Part shown: one piece after another, positions 24,482 through 34,000 of the stretch
Position numbering within the stretch: the stretch's first letter is position 1
Layout: the number at the start of each line of letters is the position of its first letter
NCBI GenBank assembly: GCA_963701995.1
Contig: OY969693.1
Location: 62,001-126,000, forward strand
Reading direction: 5' to 3'
DNA length: 64,000 nucleotides
Origin: Methanoflorens sp963701995
GTDB taxonomy: Archaea; Halobacteriota; Bog-38; Methanoflorentales; Methanoflorentaceae
Position numbers and translations under genes: made by a program
Notes under the pieces: model-generated
Told to the model about the DNA's origin: nothing
Seen by the model: only the letters and a program-made list of their open reading frames with translations
Databases searched by the model: none

Positions 24482-25225
24482 CTACTCCGACCAGGAGCCG
24501 GAGCACGACTTACAGTGCGGGTTCCTGGCCACCTTAACCTTGTCGAATGTCATCATTTCGCCATCATAGATGAGGAGTTCATCGACCAATGGGACGCCGA
24601 CGCCAGCTAAGCACTTGATGGCCTCTGTTGCTTGCAGCAATGCTATCACGCCTGGCGTCGTAGCCAACACCGGAAACACTGCGCGAGGCGGAGCGTGCGG
24701 ATAGATACACTCCAGGCAAGCCGTATTGCCCGGCAACACGGTCGTAAGTCGCCCCTCATAGCCGTATATCGCGCCGTGGATCAGGGGGACGTGGTGAGCA
24801 ATAGCCGCCGAATTTAGCATATACCGAACCGTAAAGTTGTCCATAGCGTCGAGAATGATGTCGCAACCCTCGGTGAGTTCAAAGACATTCTTATCATCGA
24901 TAGTCAGATCGAATGCTTCAACACGCGTTGTTGGATTGATCCTTTCCACTTTCTGCGATGCTGACACCACCTTTTGTTTTCCCAAGTCTTCGTCCCAGTG
25001 CAGTACCTGGCGGTTCAAATTGCTGAGCTCGACAGAATCTGTATCGATCAGCTGCAGATGCCCCACGCCCGCGGCAGCAAGATATAACGCGAGAGGTGAG
25101 CCGAGCCCGCCTAAACCAGCGATAAAGGCGGTCGAGTTTTTCAGCCGTTCCTGCCCTATTTCCCCAAACCCAGGAATGATTATTTGTCGGTGGTATCGCT
25201 TACGATCGTATTCAGACAAAGACAT
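24482..25225 (-). CDS. E1-like adenylyltransferase (ThiF/MoeB/UbaA family)
   Basis: The enzyme activates the C-terminal glycine of a ubiquitin-like sulfur carrier. From the ATG at 25225 it opens MSLSEYDRKRYHRQIIIPGFG, followed by the nucleotide-binding GLGGLGSP, the DTDSVELSNLNRQ adenylation motif, the D-A-M-D-N-F-x-x-R motif and two zinc-binding C-x2-C pairs (CLEC and CKSC). At 247 residues it lacks a rhodanese domain, as in MoeB and archaeal UbaA, which serve molybdopterin synthesis, tRNA thiolation and SAMP conjugation. No MoaD/SAMP gene is adjacent. An upstream start would add 17 residues with no family match. Confidence 0.87.
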   Translation of the reverse strand: MSLSEYDRKRYHRQIIIPGFGEIGQERLKNSTAFIAGLGGLGSPLALYLAAAGVGHLQLIDTDSVELSNLNRQVLHWDEDLGKQKVVSASQKVERINPTTRVEAFDLTIDDKNVFELTEGCDIILDAMDNFTVRYMLNSAAIAHHVPLIHGAIYGYEGRLTTVLPGNTACLECIYPHAPPRAVFPVLATTPGVIALLQATEAIKCLAGVGVPLVDELLIYDGEMMTFDKVKVARNPHCKSCSGSWSE

Positions 25226-25306
25226 GAATGAACCCCCAAACTGAGAACAAACCGGCCCTGTTGCATTGCAATGCACGTTGCAGGGATTGATGAGTTCTTG
25301 ACCAGA

Positions 25307-25789
25307 TCACATCTTGATTCTTTTTCGTTCCGTGTGCAGCGTCATCTGGATGTCCTTTCTAAACTCATTGTTATAAAGCAGCTCAAAATTGCCGTTCGGA
25401 TCCTTGGAGCGCAGGTTATACACTTTCACCGTTTCCGTATCTATCGAGCCTTCAAGCATTTTTCCTTCAGGGATGTCTTTCGTAGGTTCATCCAGAATCT
25501 CGCAGACCTTCTCATCTCGTTTGATAAGCACATCGAAAATGGTGAGGTCGTTCTGTTTCAAAATGTCAAACAGCGCTTCGGTGACCTTCTTGTGAAACGA
25601 CTTTTTTTCTTGCCAAAGATTCATGGCCCTCACGATTCCGTGCAGCGCATCTGATACCGCTTCGTCAACTTCGTCCTCACTCATGTCAGAAACGTTCATC
25701 GAATACGTCTTGTTCGGCATAATAGTAGCATACGAACCCGCGCCTCTTAAACCTGAAGCATCTTCTCCATCACTTCTTACCGTTGGCAT
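25307..25789 (-). CDS. hypothetical protein, about 137-160 residues
   Basis: This charged protein has an acidic helical N-terminal half (DMSEDEVDEAVSDALHGIVRAMNLWQEKKSFHKKVTEALFDILKQND) and a beta-like C-terminal half (VKVYNLRSKDPNGNFELLYNN). Either the ATG at 25789, preceded by AGGAGAGG, or the one at 25720 (MPNKTYSMNV) could be the start; the second begins closer to the apparent domain. No membrane helix, cysteine cluster or family is recognised. It sits 80 bases upstream of the E1-like gene on the same strand. Confidence 0.55.
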   Translation of the reverse strand: MPTVRSDGEDASGLRGAGSYATIMPNKTYSMNVSDMSEDEVDEAVSDALHGIVRAMNLWQEKKSFHKKVTEALFDILKQNDLTIFDVLIKRDEKVCEILDEPTKDIPEGKMLEGSIDTETVKVYNLRSKDPNGNFELLYNNEFRKDIQMTLHTERKRIKM

Positions 25790-26283
25790 TCACGCGTGCC
25801 TCTCCTGCAATCTGCTGGCTTTCCGTTATAGCGCTTCGAGACCGGCGCACGTGTCTGCCGTGAGCGCAAGAAGAAGAAAGCTGGGGCCGCAATCCTAATG
25901 ACGTTAAACCTAGCTTACGTAACCCCCGGTATCTTAGTCGCCTCGAAGACAAAAACGAGGATTGATTGTAATCGCGACGACAACTTGCCCTCTTAGATGA
26001 AAGACGTCCGACAACGAAACCAGACGAACAACTGCGCCGTTATATCACAGATACTGCGATTGGCGGCACGAAGGTATTCAGAAGCGCGAACCAGCTGCGA
26101 AGCTTCTGGAAACAGCGTGCCTGCTGGGACGAGGCCGCTTATCACTTGCCGGCTGAACGACGGGCATCTAATCGACAAACGGTAACAACGGTACAAGCGC
26201 AGAGGGCCTAAAAAAATACGCGCAACCGCGAACGTTAACAATCGCAGGGGTCTCCAACAAAACTGAAGTTTTAAGGTCAGTTT
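25790..26283. other. intergenic region, possible gene debris
   Basis: No complete gene is supported. On the plus strand a frame without a usable start runs from about 25975 to a TAA at 26209 and reads like protein (LDERRPTTKPDEQLRRY, then TKVFRSANQLRSFWKQRA). It could be the tail of a lost gene, but I recognise no family and it may be chance. Confidence 0.3.
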
Positions 26284-26472
26284 TTATGCTTTCGGTTCCC
26301 GGTCGGGACATTTCTTCATTGCGCGCATAAACCCAATGCCCCAATGAAATACGCAGAGCTCCTCGCCGGTCGCGGACTTCGTTTTCTTGAAGTCAGTCAA
26401 GTTTTGATCCTCAAAGTAACGCTCGCACTCAGCGTGATACAGACAGCTTTTTTCGATGCATTTACGCGTCAT
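26284..26472 (-). CDS. small cysteine-rich protein, 62 residues
   Basis: Beginning MTRKCIEKSC, the protein has cysteines at 5, 10, 16, 40 and 55 and histidines at 13 and 43, which could bind zinc or an iron-sulfur cluster. Aromatic and charged residues around them (ECERYF, LCVFHWGIGF) suggest a compact domain. The ATG at 26472 is preferred over one nine codons upstream because the cysteine pattern begins there. No family recognised; it is isolated upstream and downstream. Confidence 0.5.
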   Translation of the reverse strand: MTRKCIEKSCLYHAECERYFEDQNLTDFKKTKSATGEELCVFHWGIGFMRAMKKCPDREPKA

Positions 26473-26715
26473 GATCTCAGCAAAAAGTGTGCAACACATC
26501 TACCTAAACATTTCGCCGGCGTCTGCACGCAGCCGAAGGAGTTGTAATCTTGTTCGGGACAAAACCCTGACCAGCGCATTTAGATGCTTTGGCAGAATCA
26601 TTTCTCATGAACTTGAGGCGGGTACCCATCCTCGCATCATTTACAGCCTGCGAGGAGCGTCTTCGAGTTTGGAGAGCGTCCTAGCGACTCACTTTGGCGC
26701 GGCGACAGCTGGTGC

Positions 26716-27081
26716 TTAGTCGCGCGTTTCATACACCTCATCGGGATCAAACACCTTTTCGCCGATTATCCGCCCGTCGATAGTCCTGAAGAAGCACGAC
26801 CAGAAGCCAGTGTGACACGCCGCTTTAACTTGATCCACCTTTATCACAAGCGCGTCCGCATCACAGTCAACTAAGATCTCCTTTACCCGTTGAACGTGGC
26901 CCGATATCTCCCCCTTTTTCCAAACGCGCCGGTTTGTTCGGCTCCAATAGTGGACGCAGCCTGTTTTTCGGGTCATCTCAAACGCGTCCTCATTCATAAA
27001 GGCGATCATCAGCACTTCTCCCGTCTCGTTGTCCTGCGTAGCGACCGGAATGAGGCCATTTTTGAATTTAAGTTCCACCAT
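26716..27081 (-). CDS. hisI: phosphoribosyl-AMP cyclohydrolase
   Basis: The enzyme opens the adenine ring of PR-AMP, the third step of histidine synthesis. The 121-residue protein starts MVELKFKNGLIPV and has the conserved MNEDAFEMTRKTGCVHYWSRTNRRVWKKGE block, the metal site DCDADAL and the catalytic zinc cysteines (CHTGFWSCFFR). It lacks the fused pyrophosphohydrolase domain (HisE), as usual in archaea. The true start is the ATG at 27081, overlapping the preceding flavoprotein gene by 14 bases. Confidence 0.95.
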   Translation of the reverse strand: MVELKFKNGLIPVATQDNETGEVLMIAFMNEDAFEMTRKTGCVHYWSRTNRRVWKKGEISGHVQRVKEILVDCDADALVIKVDQVKAACHTGFWSCFFRTIDGRIIGEKVFDPDEVYETRD

Positions 27082-27580
27082 CGTTGATCCCTCGATGACG
27101 AATCTCGCTTGGTGTACGTTGCGCGTACATTGACCGTGCTTCTTGAAGGGTTTCGCCATCAGAGGTAATGGCGGCACTAGCGACGCTACCGACAACAAGG
27201 ACGTGGTCTCCGGCCTCTCTGGTCCACGTCACGTTACAGTCGACAAACGCCAAGCAGTCTTTGAGGATGGGCGAACCTGTGCTCCCGAGATCGTACGCCG
27301 CCGACGCAAACTTTGCAACTTTCCTGCCCGAGCTCTTGCCGAAGACATCAACCAATTCCGCTTGATCGGTTCTGAGAATATTGACTGCAAAAGCGTTGCT
27401 TTTGACGATGAGCTCATAGGTGTAGTGCAACGGATTCACCGCTACCATAATCAGCGGCGGCACGAAGGACACCTGGGTGATCCAGCTTGCGACAAAGCCG
27501 CTCATGTTGCCCGCACAGCGGGCCGTTACAATCGCTATTGGGTTTATTAGTTTCCATAGCACAGTCTGCACGACATTCAT
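27068..27580 (-). CDS. flavin reductase-like FMN-binding protein
   Basis: This 170-residue split-beta-barrel protein of the flavin reductase-like family (DIM6/NTAB, COG1853) has the N-terminal PIAIVTARCAGNMSGFVASWITQVSFVPPLIMVAV block and the NILRTDQAELVDVFG motif that binds FMN. Members are NAD(P)H:flavin reductases or flavoredoxin-like electron carriers; the partner is unknown. It lies between hisS and hisI, overlapping hisI, so the three genes appear to be one transcript without an obvious pathway link. Confidence 0.85.
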   Translation of the reverse strand: MNVVQTVLWKLINPIAIVTARCAGNMSGFVASWITQVSFVPPLIMVAVNPLHYTYELIVKSNAFAVNILRTDQAELVDVFGKSSGRKVAKFASAAYDLGSTGSPILKDCLAFVDCNVTWTREAGDHVLVVGSVASAAITSDGETLQEARSMYAQRTPSEIRHRGINDGGT

Positions 27581-27609
27581 AAGAGCACTCTCCTATAGTC
27601 CGTTTTCCC

Positions 27610-28839
27610 TTATGTGTGGTGTAGGACGCGATCGATAATCTCCTGAACGTGTAGTGATTCTTGTTCACCAGTCTTCAGATTGCGCAGCGTAAGTTTTGAG
27701 GTCTGCATTTCGCTCTTTCCGATAATGACGGCGAAGTCAAAACTTGCGCTGTTGGCATACGTCAACTGCGCACGAACCGTTCGCCCCATAACGTCAACAT
27801 CTGCGCAGACGTGTGCCCGCAACTCATCGGCGATGCGGAGCGCGTAGATGCGCGCGTCCTTAGTGGGAACGACTAGAATCCGCGGCAGCTCTTCGCTCTG
27901 AATGTGAGCGGCCCGCATGATCCGGTCAAATCCAATTCCAAAGCCTGTCGCCGGCACGTCATCGCCACCGAAGAGGTGCGCGAGCCGGTATGCGCCCCCT
28001 CCGAGAACTTGATTCTGAGCGCCGAGGCCGTGGGCATAGGCTTCAAAGACGATCCCGGTGTAGTACTCGAGCCCTCTCGCGATGCCGAAATCAACAGTAT
28101 ACGCTATGGCGAGGGTGTCGAGAAGCTCAAGAACCTGCAAGAGGTGATCGACTGACGCAACGCTCTGCGCTTCGCTCACCGGGTCTTCTGCTTCGATGAT
28201 CCTTATAGCGGTGTCGCCGTGCGGGAGCTCCTGCAATTGATCGAAATCGCCCTTGTCGATTAAGCGCATCGCGAGGGCACAGGTTTCGTCGTCAAGCTCG
28301 CAAAACACGGCCCTGAGGACGTCTAGAGAGCCAACGTGGATCTTTGCCTCAAGCCCCAAGCTTATAAGCATGTGCTGCGCAAGCGCGATCACCTCCGCAT
28401 CCGCTTCTGGCCTCGCACTTCCGATCAATTCGACGCCAAACTGCGAGAACTGCCGGTAGCGCCCGGACTGGGGCCGCTCATACCGAAAGCAGTCACCGAA
28501 ATAGTAGAACTTGAGCGGCTTAGGCGCGGACTGCAGCTCGTTCACGTACACGCGCATGACGGGCGCGGTGAGCTCAGGCCGCAACGCTAGCGCGCGACCC
28601 CCGCGGTCTGTAAAGCTGTAAATCTCGTCTGTTATCGCTTCTCCCGACTTGATCGTAAAAAGGTCGAGCGGCTCAAACGCGGGTGTTGCGATCTCGCCAT
28701 ACCCCCAGCGCTGGGCTACGTTTCTGAACTGAAGTTCGGCAAAGCGGCGTTTTGCCATCGCACCCGGCAAAAAATCGCGGGTGCCGCGTGGCCTTGCAAG
28801 CGGCCGTTTCGCGTCCCTATTGTCTTTAGAAGCTTTCAA
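27610..28839 (-). CDS. hisS: histidyl-tRNA synthetase
   Basis: This class II synthetase of 409 residues carries the archaeal/bacterial core: RGTRDFLPG near residue 20, motif 2 (YYFGDCFRYERPQSGRYRQFSQFG), the histidine loop (ARGLEYYTGIVFEAY), motif 3 (GFGIGFDR) and the C-terminal anticodon-binding domain. The start is a TTG at 28839, supported by GGAGGAG twelve bases upstream. It is divergent from larB and leads the hisS-flavoprotein-hisI run. Confidence 0.95.
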   Translation of the reverse strand: MKASKDNRDAKRPLARPRGTRDFLPGAMAKRRFAELQFRNVAQRWGYGEIATPAFEPLDLFTIKSGEAITDEIYSFTDRGGRALALRPELTAPVMRVYVNELQSAPKPLKFYYFGDCFRYERPQSGRYRQFSQFGVELIGSARPEADAEVIALAQHMLISLGLEAKIHVGSLDVLRAVFCELDDETCALAMRLIDKGDFDQLQELPHGDTAIRIIEAEDPVSEAQSVASVDHLLQVLELLDTLAIAYTVDFGIARGLEYYTGIVFEAYAHGLGAQNQVLGGGAYRLAHLFGGDDVPATGFGIGFDRIMRAAHIQSEELPRILVVPTKDARIYALRIADELRAHVCADVDVMGRTVRAQLTYANSASFDFAVIIGKSEMQTSKLTLRNLKTGEQESLHVQEIIDRVLHHT

Positions 28840-29019
28840 GCGGCTTCTCTTCTCCTCCAGCTTTCTTATGGCTCGTTACACGATAGAAGTGAACGGACCG
28901 TATTTAACGTCTCCGCCCTACCGTAATTGCCGGCTGTCCATTTCGCGCGCTGATGGGGTTGACCCGTTGTGCTTCTCAATGTGGTGCATTTATTACACTT
29001 GCTAGGAACATAACTGCGC
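28840..29019. promoter_or_regulatory. divergent promoter region hisS / larB
   Basis: For larB, GCATTTATTACAC around 28985 is the best TATA candidate, about 30 bases before the ATG, so the mRNA would be nearly leaderless. For hisS the GGAGGAG ribosome site lies near 28851-28857, and a promoter must lie beyond it. No repeat or attenuator was seen. Confidence 0.35.
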
Positions 29020-29826
29020 ATGCCTAGCTTGGAGACTATACTCAATAAGCTCGCCGACCGAGAGATTTCGAAACAAGAAGCCGCACGACTTATTCGACGC
29101 GTGATCACTATTGATGGATATGAAAGGGTTGCTGAAATTGCGAAGCTAGATACCGCGCGGCTGCATCGAGTAGGAATTCCAGAAGTTGTCCTAGCAGAAG
29201 GCAAGAATGCGCAAGATCTCGTCGCTATTGTCGAGGCGCAGCTTAAGGTGGAAGGGCGGGTCGTAATTACTCGGGTTTCGGAGCACCAGCTGCGGGCACT
29301 AAAACACTTTGACGTCGAATGGCACGATCGAGCGCGCATCGCAGCTATTGGAAAAAAACCGCACTTTGAACCCCCCTACGGGCTTGTCGGCGTTGTGTGC
29401 GCCGGTACTGCAGATATCTCTGTTGCAGAGGAGGCACGCATTCTCGCTGAAGAACTAAACTGCAAGACAATCATATCGTACGATGTAGGCGTGGCGGGCA
29501 TTCACAGACTATATCCAGAGCTTTCCAAACTGCTGGACACAGACGTGCTCATTGTCCTTGCTGGCAGAGAGGGGGCCCTTCCCACCATTATAGCAGGCCT
29601 GACTGACATCCCTGTGATAGGTGTTCCTGTCTCCACTGGGTACGGTTTGGGCGGTCGAGGAGAAGCTGCCCTGCTTGCAATGCTGCAGTCGTGCTCGGTA
29701 TTGGCCGTCGTGAACGTGGATGCAGGCTTCGTCGCCGGCGCTTTCGCGGCAAAGATCGCGAATCGGGCGGCTCGCACTCGACAACAGAGCGCTAACCAAC
29801 TGCCGGATATTCAAGACTGCGGCTGA
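29020..29826 (+). CDS. larB: nickel pincer cofactor biosynthesis protein LarB
   Basis: LarB carboxylates and hydrolyses nicotinic acid adenine dinucleotide, the first step of the nickel-pincer nucleotide cofactor of lactate racemase-type enzymes. This 268-residue protein has the LarB N-terminal region (about 1-115) and a PurE-like Rossmann domain (about 120-250) with GVVCAGTADISVAEEA, YDVGVAGIHRL, LAGREGALPTIIAGL and the glycine-rich STGYGLGGRGEAALLAML. larC, larE and larA are not in the window. Earlier annotations call this family AIR carboxylase-like; the N-terminal half and length favour LarB. Confidence 0.9.
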   Translation: MPSLETILNKLADREISKQEAARLIRRVITIDGYERVAEIAKLDTARLHRVGIPEVVLAEGKNAQDLVAIVEAQLKVEGRVVITRVSEHQLRALKHFDVEWHDRARIAAIGKKPHFEPPYGLVGVVCAGTADISVAEEARILAEELNCKTIISYDVGVAGIHRLYPELSKLLDTDVLIVLAGREGALPTIIAGLTDIPVIGVPVSTGYGLGGRGEAALLAMLQSCSVLAVVNVDAGFVAGAFAAKIANRAARTRQQSANQLPDIQDCG

Positions 29827-29849
29827 GAGGCTGCACCGCGCACGCACGG

Positions 29850-30338
29850 CTACCGCAGAAGCAGCCCGATTTTTTGCTTAATCTCCTCGAGGCTTTCCGT
29901 TTCGAAACCAAAATAGTCCGCGAAAGCTTTGGTAGTTCGGAGCATCTTAGTTCTACCGTAAGGCTCCGATTCAACGAGCTTGCGCGCCTCAAGTTCATGC
30001 ACGTGCCCGTACGCTTTGTTACCTCGAATTTCCGCTACCTTTGATTGTGTGACCGGTTGATGAAACGCAATAACGGCAAGCGTGCGCAGTACGGGCGTTT
30101 CGAGATCACGCTGAGCGATCGTGCGGACCGCGTCAGCATACTCGCCCTTCACCTGCATGACGATGTCTTCGTCGGTCTGAACGATCTCAAGCGCACCATC
30201 CTCCCGATATTCTTCGATGAGCGATTCGACGATTTCTTCGACATCAGCATCAAAGCTAACCATAGACTCCAGTTCGAGAAGGGTCAATGGCCTTCCTGCG
30301 ACGAAGAGCGCTGCCTCGACGAGGTCTCTATCGTTCAT
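29850..30338 (-). CDS. scpB: segregation and condensation protein B
   Basis: ScpB is a kleisin-interacting winged-helix protein of the SMC condensin complex. This 162-residue protein shows the two tandem winged helices (about 1-75 and 80-155) and the family stretch LRTLAVIAFHQPVTQSKVAEIRG, followed by LEARKLVESE. It is the third gene of the smc-scpA-scpB set, 26 bases after scpA. The length is that of archaeal ScpB proteins. Confidence 0.92.
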   Translation of the reverse strand: MNDRDLVEAALFVAGRPLTLLELESMVSFDADVEEIVESLIEEYREDGALEIVQTDEDIVMQVKGEYADAVRTIAQRDLETPVLRTLAVIAFHQPVTQSKVAEIRGNKAYGHVHELEARKLVESEPYGRTKMLRTTKAFADYFGFETESLEEIKQKIGLLLR

Positions 30339-30364
30339 TACCGTTCATGAACGCGGCAAGGGCG

Positions 30365-31063
30365 TTAAAGGTTTTTGCATTGGATCAAGATGTCACCGAA
30401 CAGTTCCTTCTGCTCGAGCTGTATCTGTCGCCTCGTTGCCATGAAGAGTAATGGTATGTAGGTTTGTACGATATGCTCAGCAGTATTATCGACAACGAGC
30501 TCGCTAAAGAGCACCTGATCCTGCTTCCCGAAGCGTCGCTTAAGCTCGCGCTGCACTCGTTTGACCTGCCGCTCGATGTCTTCTGTGTGCGCCACTGCGA
30601 GAGCGTCAAACTCCTGTGCTTGCAGCTGTATGAGCCGGCGCACGTCTGACTTTTCCTTTCGCTTTGTCGCTTTTTTAAGCTCGTGGATGAGCTCTGACAG
30701 AGTGACGCGCCGCTTCGCGTGCCGCCGTACCTTAGGCTTTAGGGCGGGGAAGCACGCGTGAAGGTCTTCATCGAGCAATTCTTCTTCGTCTAGGTCTTGC
30801 GGTTCCGATTCCTCGAGCGCGTCCGCCTTCATCCTCAGCAGTATCGATGCAAAAAGGAGCGTTCGGCTCGACACCCGCAAGTCGAGTTTTTCGAGCTCCG
30901 CGACTTGGGCCAAGAACTTATCGGTGACATCGACGATGTCGATATCCCAAGGATCGATCTCGCCGTTTTTCGCGAGCGAGACCAAAATATCAATTGATCG
31001 TTCATCAAAATCTTCAGGCGCTTCACCGTTGGCGGTGGCGCCGGCGCGTCCATCGCTGGTCAA
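30365..31063 (-). CDS. scpA: segregation and condensation protein A (kleisin)
   Basis: ScpA bridges the two SMC heads. The 232-residue protein has the N-terminal kleisin segment (SIDILVSLAKNGEIDPWDIDIVDVTDKFLAQVAELEKLDLRVS, about 25-70), an acidic linker, and a C-terminal winged helix that contacts the other SMC head. Its start overlaps the smc stop codon by four bases (ATGA), showing tight coupling. The order smc-scpA-scpB is common in Euryarchaeota. Confidence 0.93.
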   Translation of the reverse strand: MTSDGRAGATANGEAPEDFDERSIDILVSLAKNGEIDPWDIDIVDVTDKFLAQVAELEKLDLRVSSRTLLFASILLRMKADALEESEPQDLDEEELLDEDLHACFPALKPKVRRHAKRRVTLSELIHELKKATKRKEKSDVRRLIQLQAQEFDALAVAHTEDIERQVKRVQRELKRRFGKQDQVLFSELVVDNTAEHIVQTYIPLLFMATRRQIQLEQKELFGDILIQCKNL

Positions 31064-34000
31064 TTAAGCTTCACCCCAGTGACGCTCGAGATGTTGCCCT
31101 CCTGCATAGAGACGCCGATCGTGCGACTGGCCGCTTCGATCATGGGTTTTCGCAGTGAGACAACTATAAACTGAGCGTTCGAGGAGAGCTTCTTGATCAT
31201 GCGTGCGACCCGTTCGGCGTTTGCACCGTCCAAGAACATGTCGATTTCGTCGAACATATAAAACGGCGCCGGCATGTACCGTTGAATGGCGAAGATCATC
31301 GCCAGCGCTGCAAGGCTCTTCTCTCCGCCCGACATCGCCTCGATTCGCTGCACGTGTTTGCCATGCTGCCATGAGCGGATGAAGAGGCCGCCGTCGAAGG
31401 GATCCTCGTGGTTCTCCAGAGCGAGCTCGCCCGTGGCTCCCGAGAGTTCCGCATAGATCACCTTGAAGTTCGCATTGATGCTTTCAAACGCCGTGAGCAG
31501 CGCCTCCTTTTTCATCAGGCCGTAGCGGTCGATGCGTTCGAGTATCTCAACGCGTTCATTGAAAAGCGTATCCTTGCGTGCGGCGAGGTCCTGTTGTCGT
31601 CGGGCGACGTTGCCATAATCCTCGATGGCACGCATGTTGACGTCATTCATCGACTCGAGCTGCGCTTCGAGGGTTCTCAGCGCTGCCACGATGGCCTCAT
31701 GCGGCTCCTCAGGCGGCACATCGTCGATCTCGCCCGCCTCTGCTTTGAGCTCGTCTCGACGGGCTTCGAGCTCCAACCGCTGATAGTCGAGGGTTTCGAG
31801 CGCCTGCTCGGTACGATCAATCTTGTGCTGAAGGTCCGCTTTCTCCGTCTCCTTCAGGCTAATCTGCGCCAGTAGTGCATCCCGACCTTCACGCAGTTCT
31901 GAAAGCTCGCGCGCGAGTTCGCGCTCGCGGCCGCAAACGTCGGCGAGCTCTTGTTCGAGACGCGCAGAAGCCTCGGAATGCTCACGGATGCTGGCGCGGA
32001 GCTCCTTGATCCGCTCATCGGTCGTTTCCAAATGCTCCTTGGCGTCAGCAAGCTTCTTGTCGTTATAGTCTTCCTGAAGGCGGAAATCAGCGATAGTTGC
32101 ATCGCATTTGCTGATGCGAGCCTGCAGCCGTCGGACCTCGTCGGCGATCTGAGCGAGGTTTTCAGTGAGCTTTGACGCGTCGGTACCCTTGAGCCGCTTT
32201 TCAAGTTCCGCAATATCATGTTCAAGGGCGGCAACAGCTGAACCGTGTAGCGCCTCTTGTTCCTCAAGCTCATTAATGTTCACGCCCGCCTGCTCTTTCT
32301 CCGCCCGCATCGCAGCGAGGTGGACGATTTCAGCGTCCGCTTCTGCGTTAGCCTGCTCCTTTCGCGCCTCAAAAGCCTCGGTCTCCCGCGCCAAACGCTC
32401 CCGCTCGCCTTCAGTCGTGACGAGCTCGTGCCGTGCTTGTAGCAAAAGGTCATCCACGTCGTTGAGCTCCTGCTGCAGGCGTTCACGTTCCTTTTCGTAC
32501 TCGCGTATCTGGCGACTAAGCTTGTGCAGCTCTTGCTCCTCTCCGGCGATAAACCTCAGCGCCCGTCGGTCGATGCCTCCCGTCATGGCACCGCTCATTT
32601 CGAGCAGCTCGCCATCGAGCGTCACCATGCGGTACCGGCCAATAAGGGTGCGAGCCGGCTCGAGCTCAGTGACGACAACGGTCTTGCCAAACACGTATGA
32701 AAACGCCGCTGCGTACTCGGGGTCATAATCAACAAGATTGATGGCGTAATCGACGATGCCGTCGCGCGCCGGGAGCGCTTCGCGGTGTATGGACTTCATC
32801 TTGTTCAGAGGCAGAAACGTCGCGCGGCCTACGTTCTGCTCTTTCAAATAGGCAATAGCGTGCGCCGCGTCCGCATCCGTGTCGACGACGATGTTTCGCA
32901 AGCGCGGGCCCGCCGCAATTTCGAGCGCCGTGATATACCGCGGGTCGACCTTGCCAAGCTCCGCTACGACGCCACGCACCCCCGGCAACTGGGCGGCCAT
33001 TATCGCTTCCACCGCTTTGCCGAAGCTCTCTTTGAGGCGCGCTTCCGCGCGAACGAACTCCTGATGCGCTTGATTCAGCCGCCTTTCGACCGTTTCCGTG
33101 GCGAGCTTCAGGTCCTCACGTCGCACCTCGAGGTCTTTGATGTTCTCGCGCGCGTTCTCCAGTTTTCGCGTCAGCGCGGCGCGGTCTTGATGGATCTTCC
33201 CCAAATCACGCTCGACAGAGGCCGCGCCTGACCGCATGGCGTCGATCTTCCCCTCCAGCGCGTGCACGTCGGTTGAGGCGCGACGTAGGACATCGAGCAC
33301 ACGGTCTCGGGCGCGAACGACGTCCCCCCGCTTGTCCTTTTCCTCGCCAAGCATTTTGCGCTTCTCAAAGAGTTCGTCGCGCGCCTGAGTCACATTTTCG
33401 TCGAGCGTGGCAAGCTGTTCTTTGAGCGCGTTGAGCTCCTGCTCCTGCTCTTCGAGCTCGCTTGAAAGGCTTGCCCGTCGCACCGCTTCAGCGCCCAGAT
33501 CGCTCTGCAGTGCCTCATGCTTCTGCTTGAGGGCGTTCACCTCGATGAATACCTTGCGCTTCTGTGATTCGAGGCGCTCTGCCTCCTTGGTCACAAAATC
33601 GATCCTACTCTGATGTTGCCCAAGACCCCCTTTGATACTCTCAACGTGTTTCGTCAATTCGAATTGCTCGTTTTCGCCTTTTTCAGACACAGCGCTGTTG
33701 AGTGCGCTCAGCTGACCCTCAAGATCGTAGATCGCGTCTCGCGTTGCGCTGAGCTCGTGAACCGCCTTGTCCTTGCTCCGCTGCTTGCGCGCCAAGTCAC
33801 CTTCGGTCGCCTCGATCTCCCGCGCGAGCTTGTTGAGCTTTGACGCAAAGACCATTTTTTCGTAGTCCCGTTTCTTTGCTTTGAGCTCTTGATACTTGAG
33901 GGCGTGCTCCCTTTCGACTTTAAGCTGCTCGAGCCGGAGCGCTACCTCGTTGAGTATGATGTCGACGCGTTCAACACGTTCCCTGACTACTTCGAGCTCA

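Noticed and set aside
25975..26211. A start-less plus-strand open frame with protein-like sequence.
   Set aside because: No start codon or ribosome site and no family; recorded only as possible debris.
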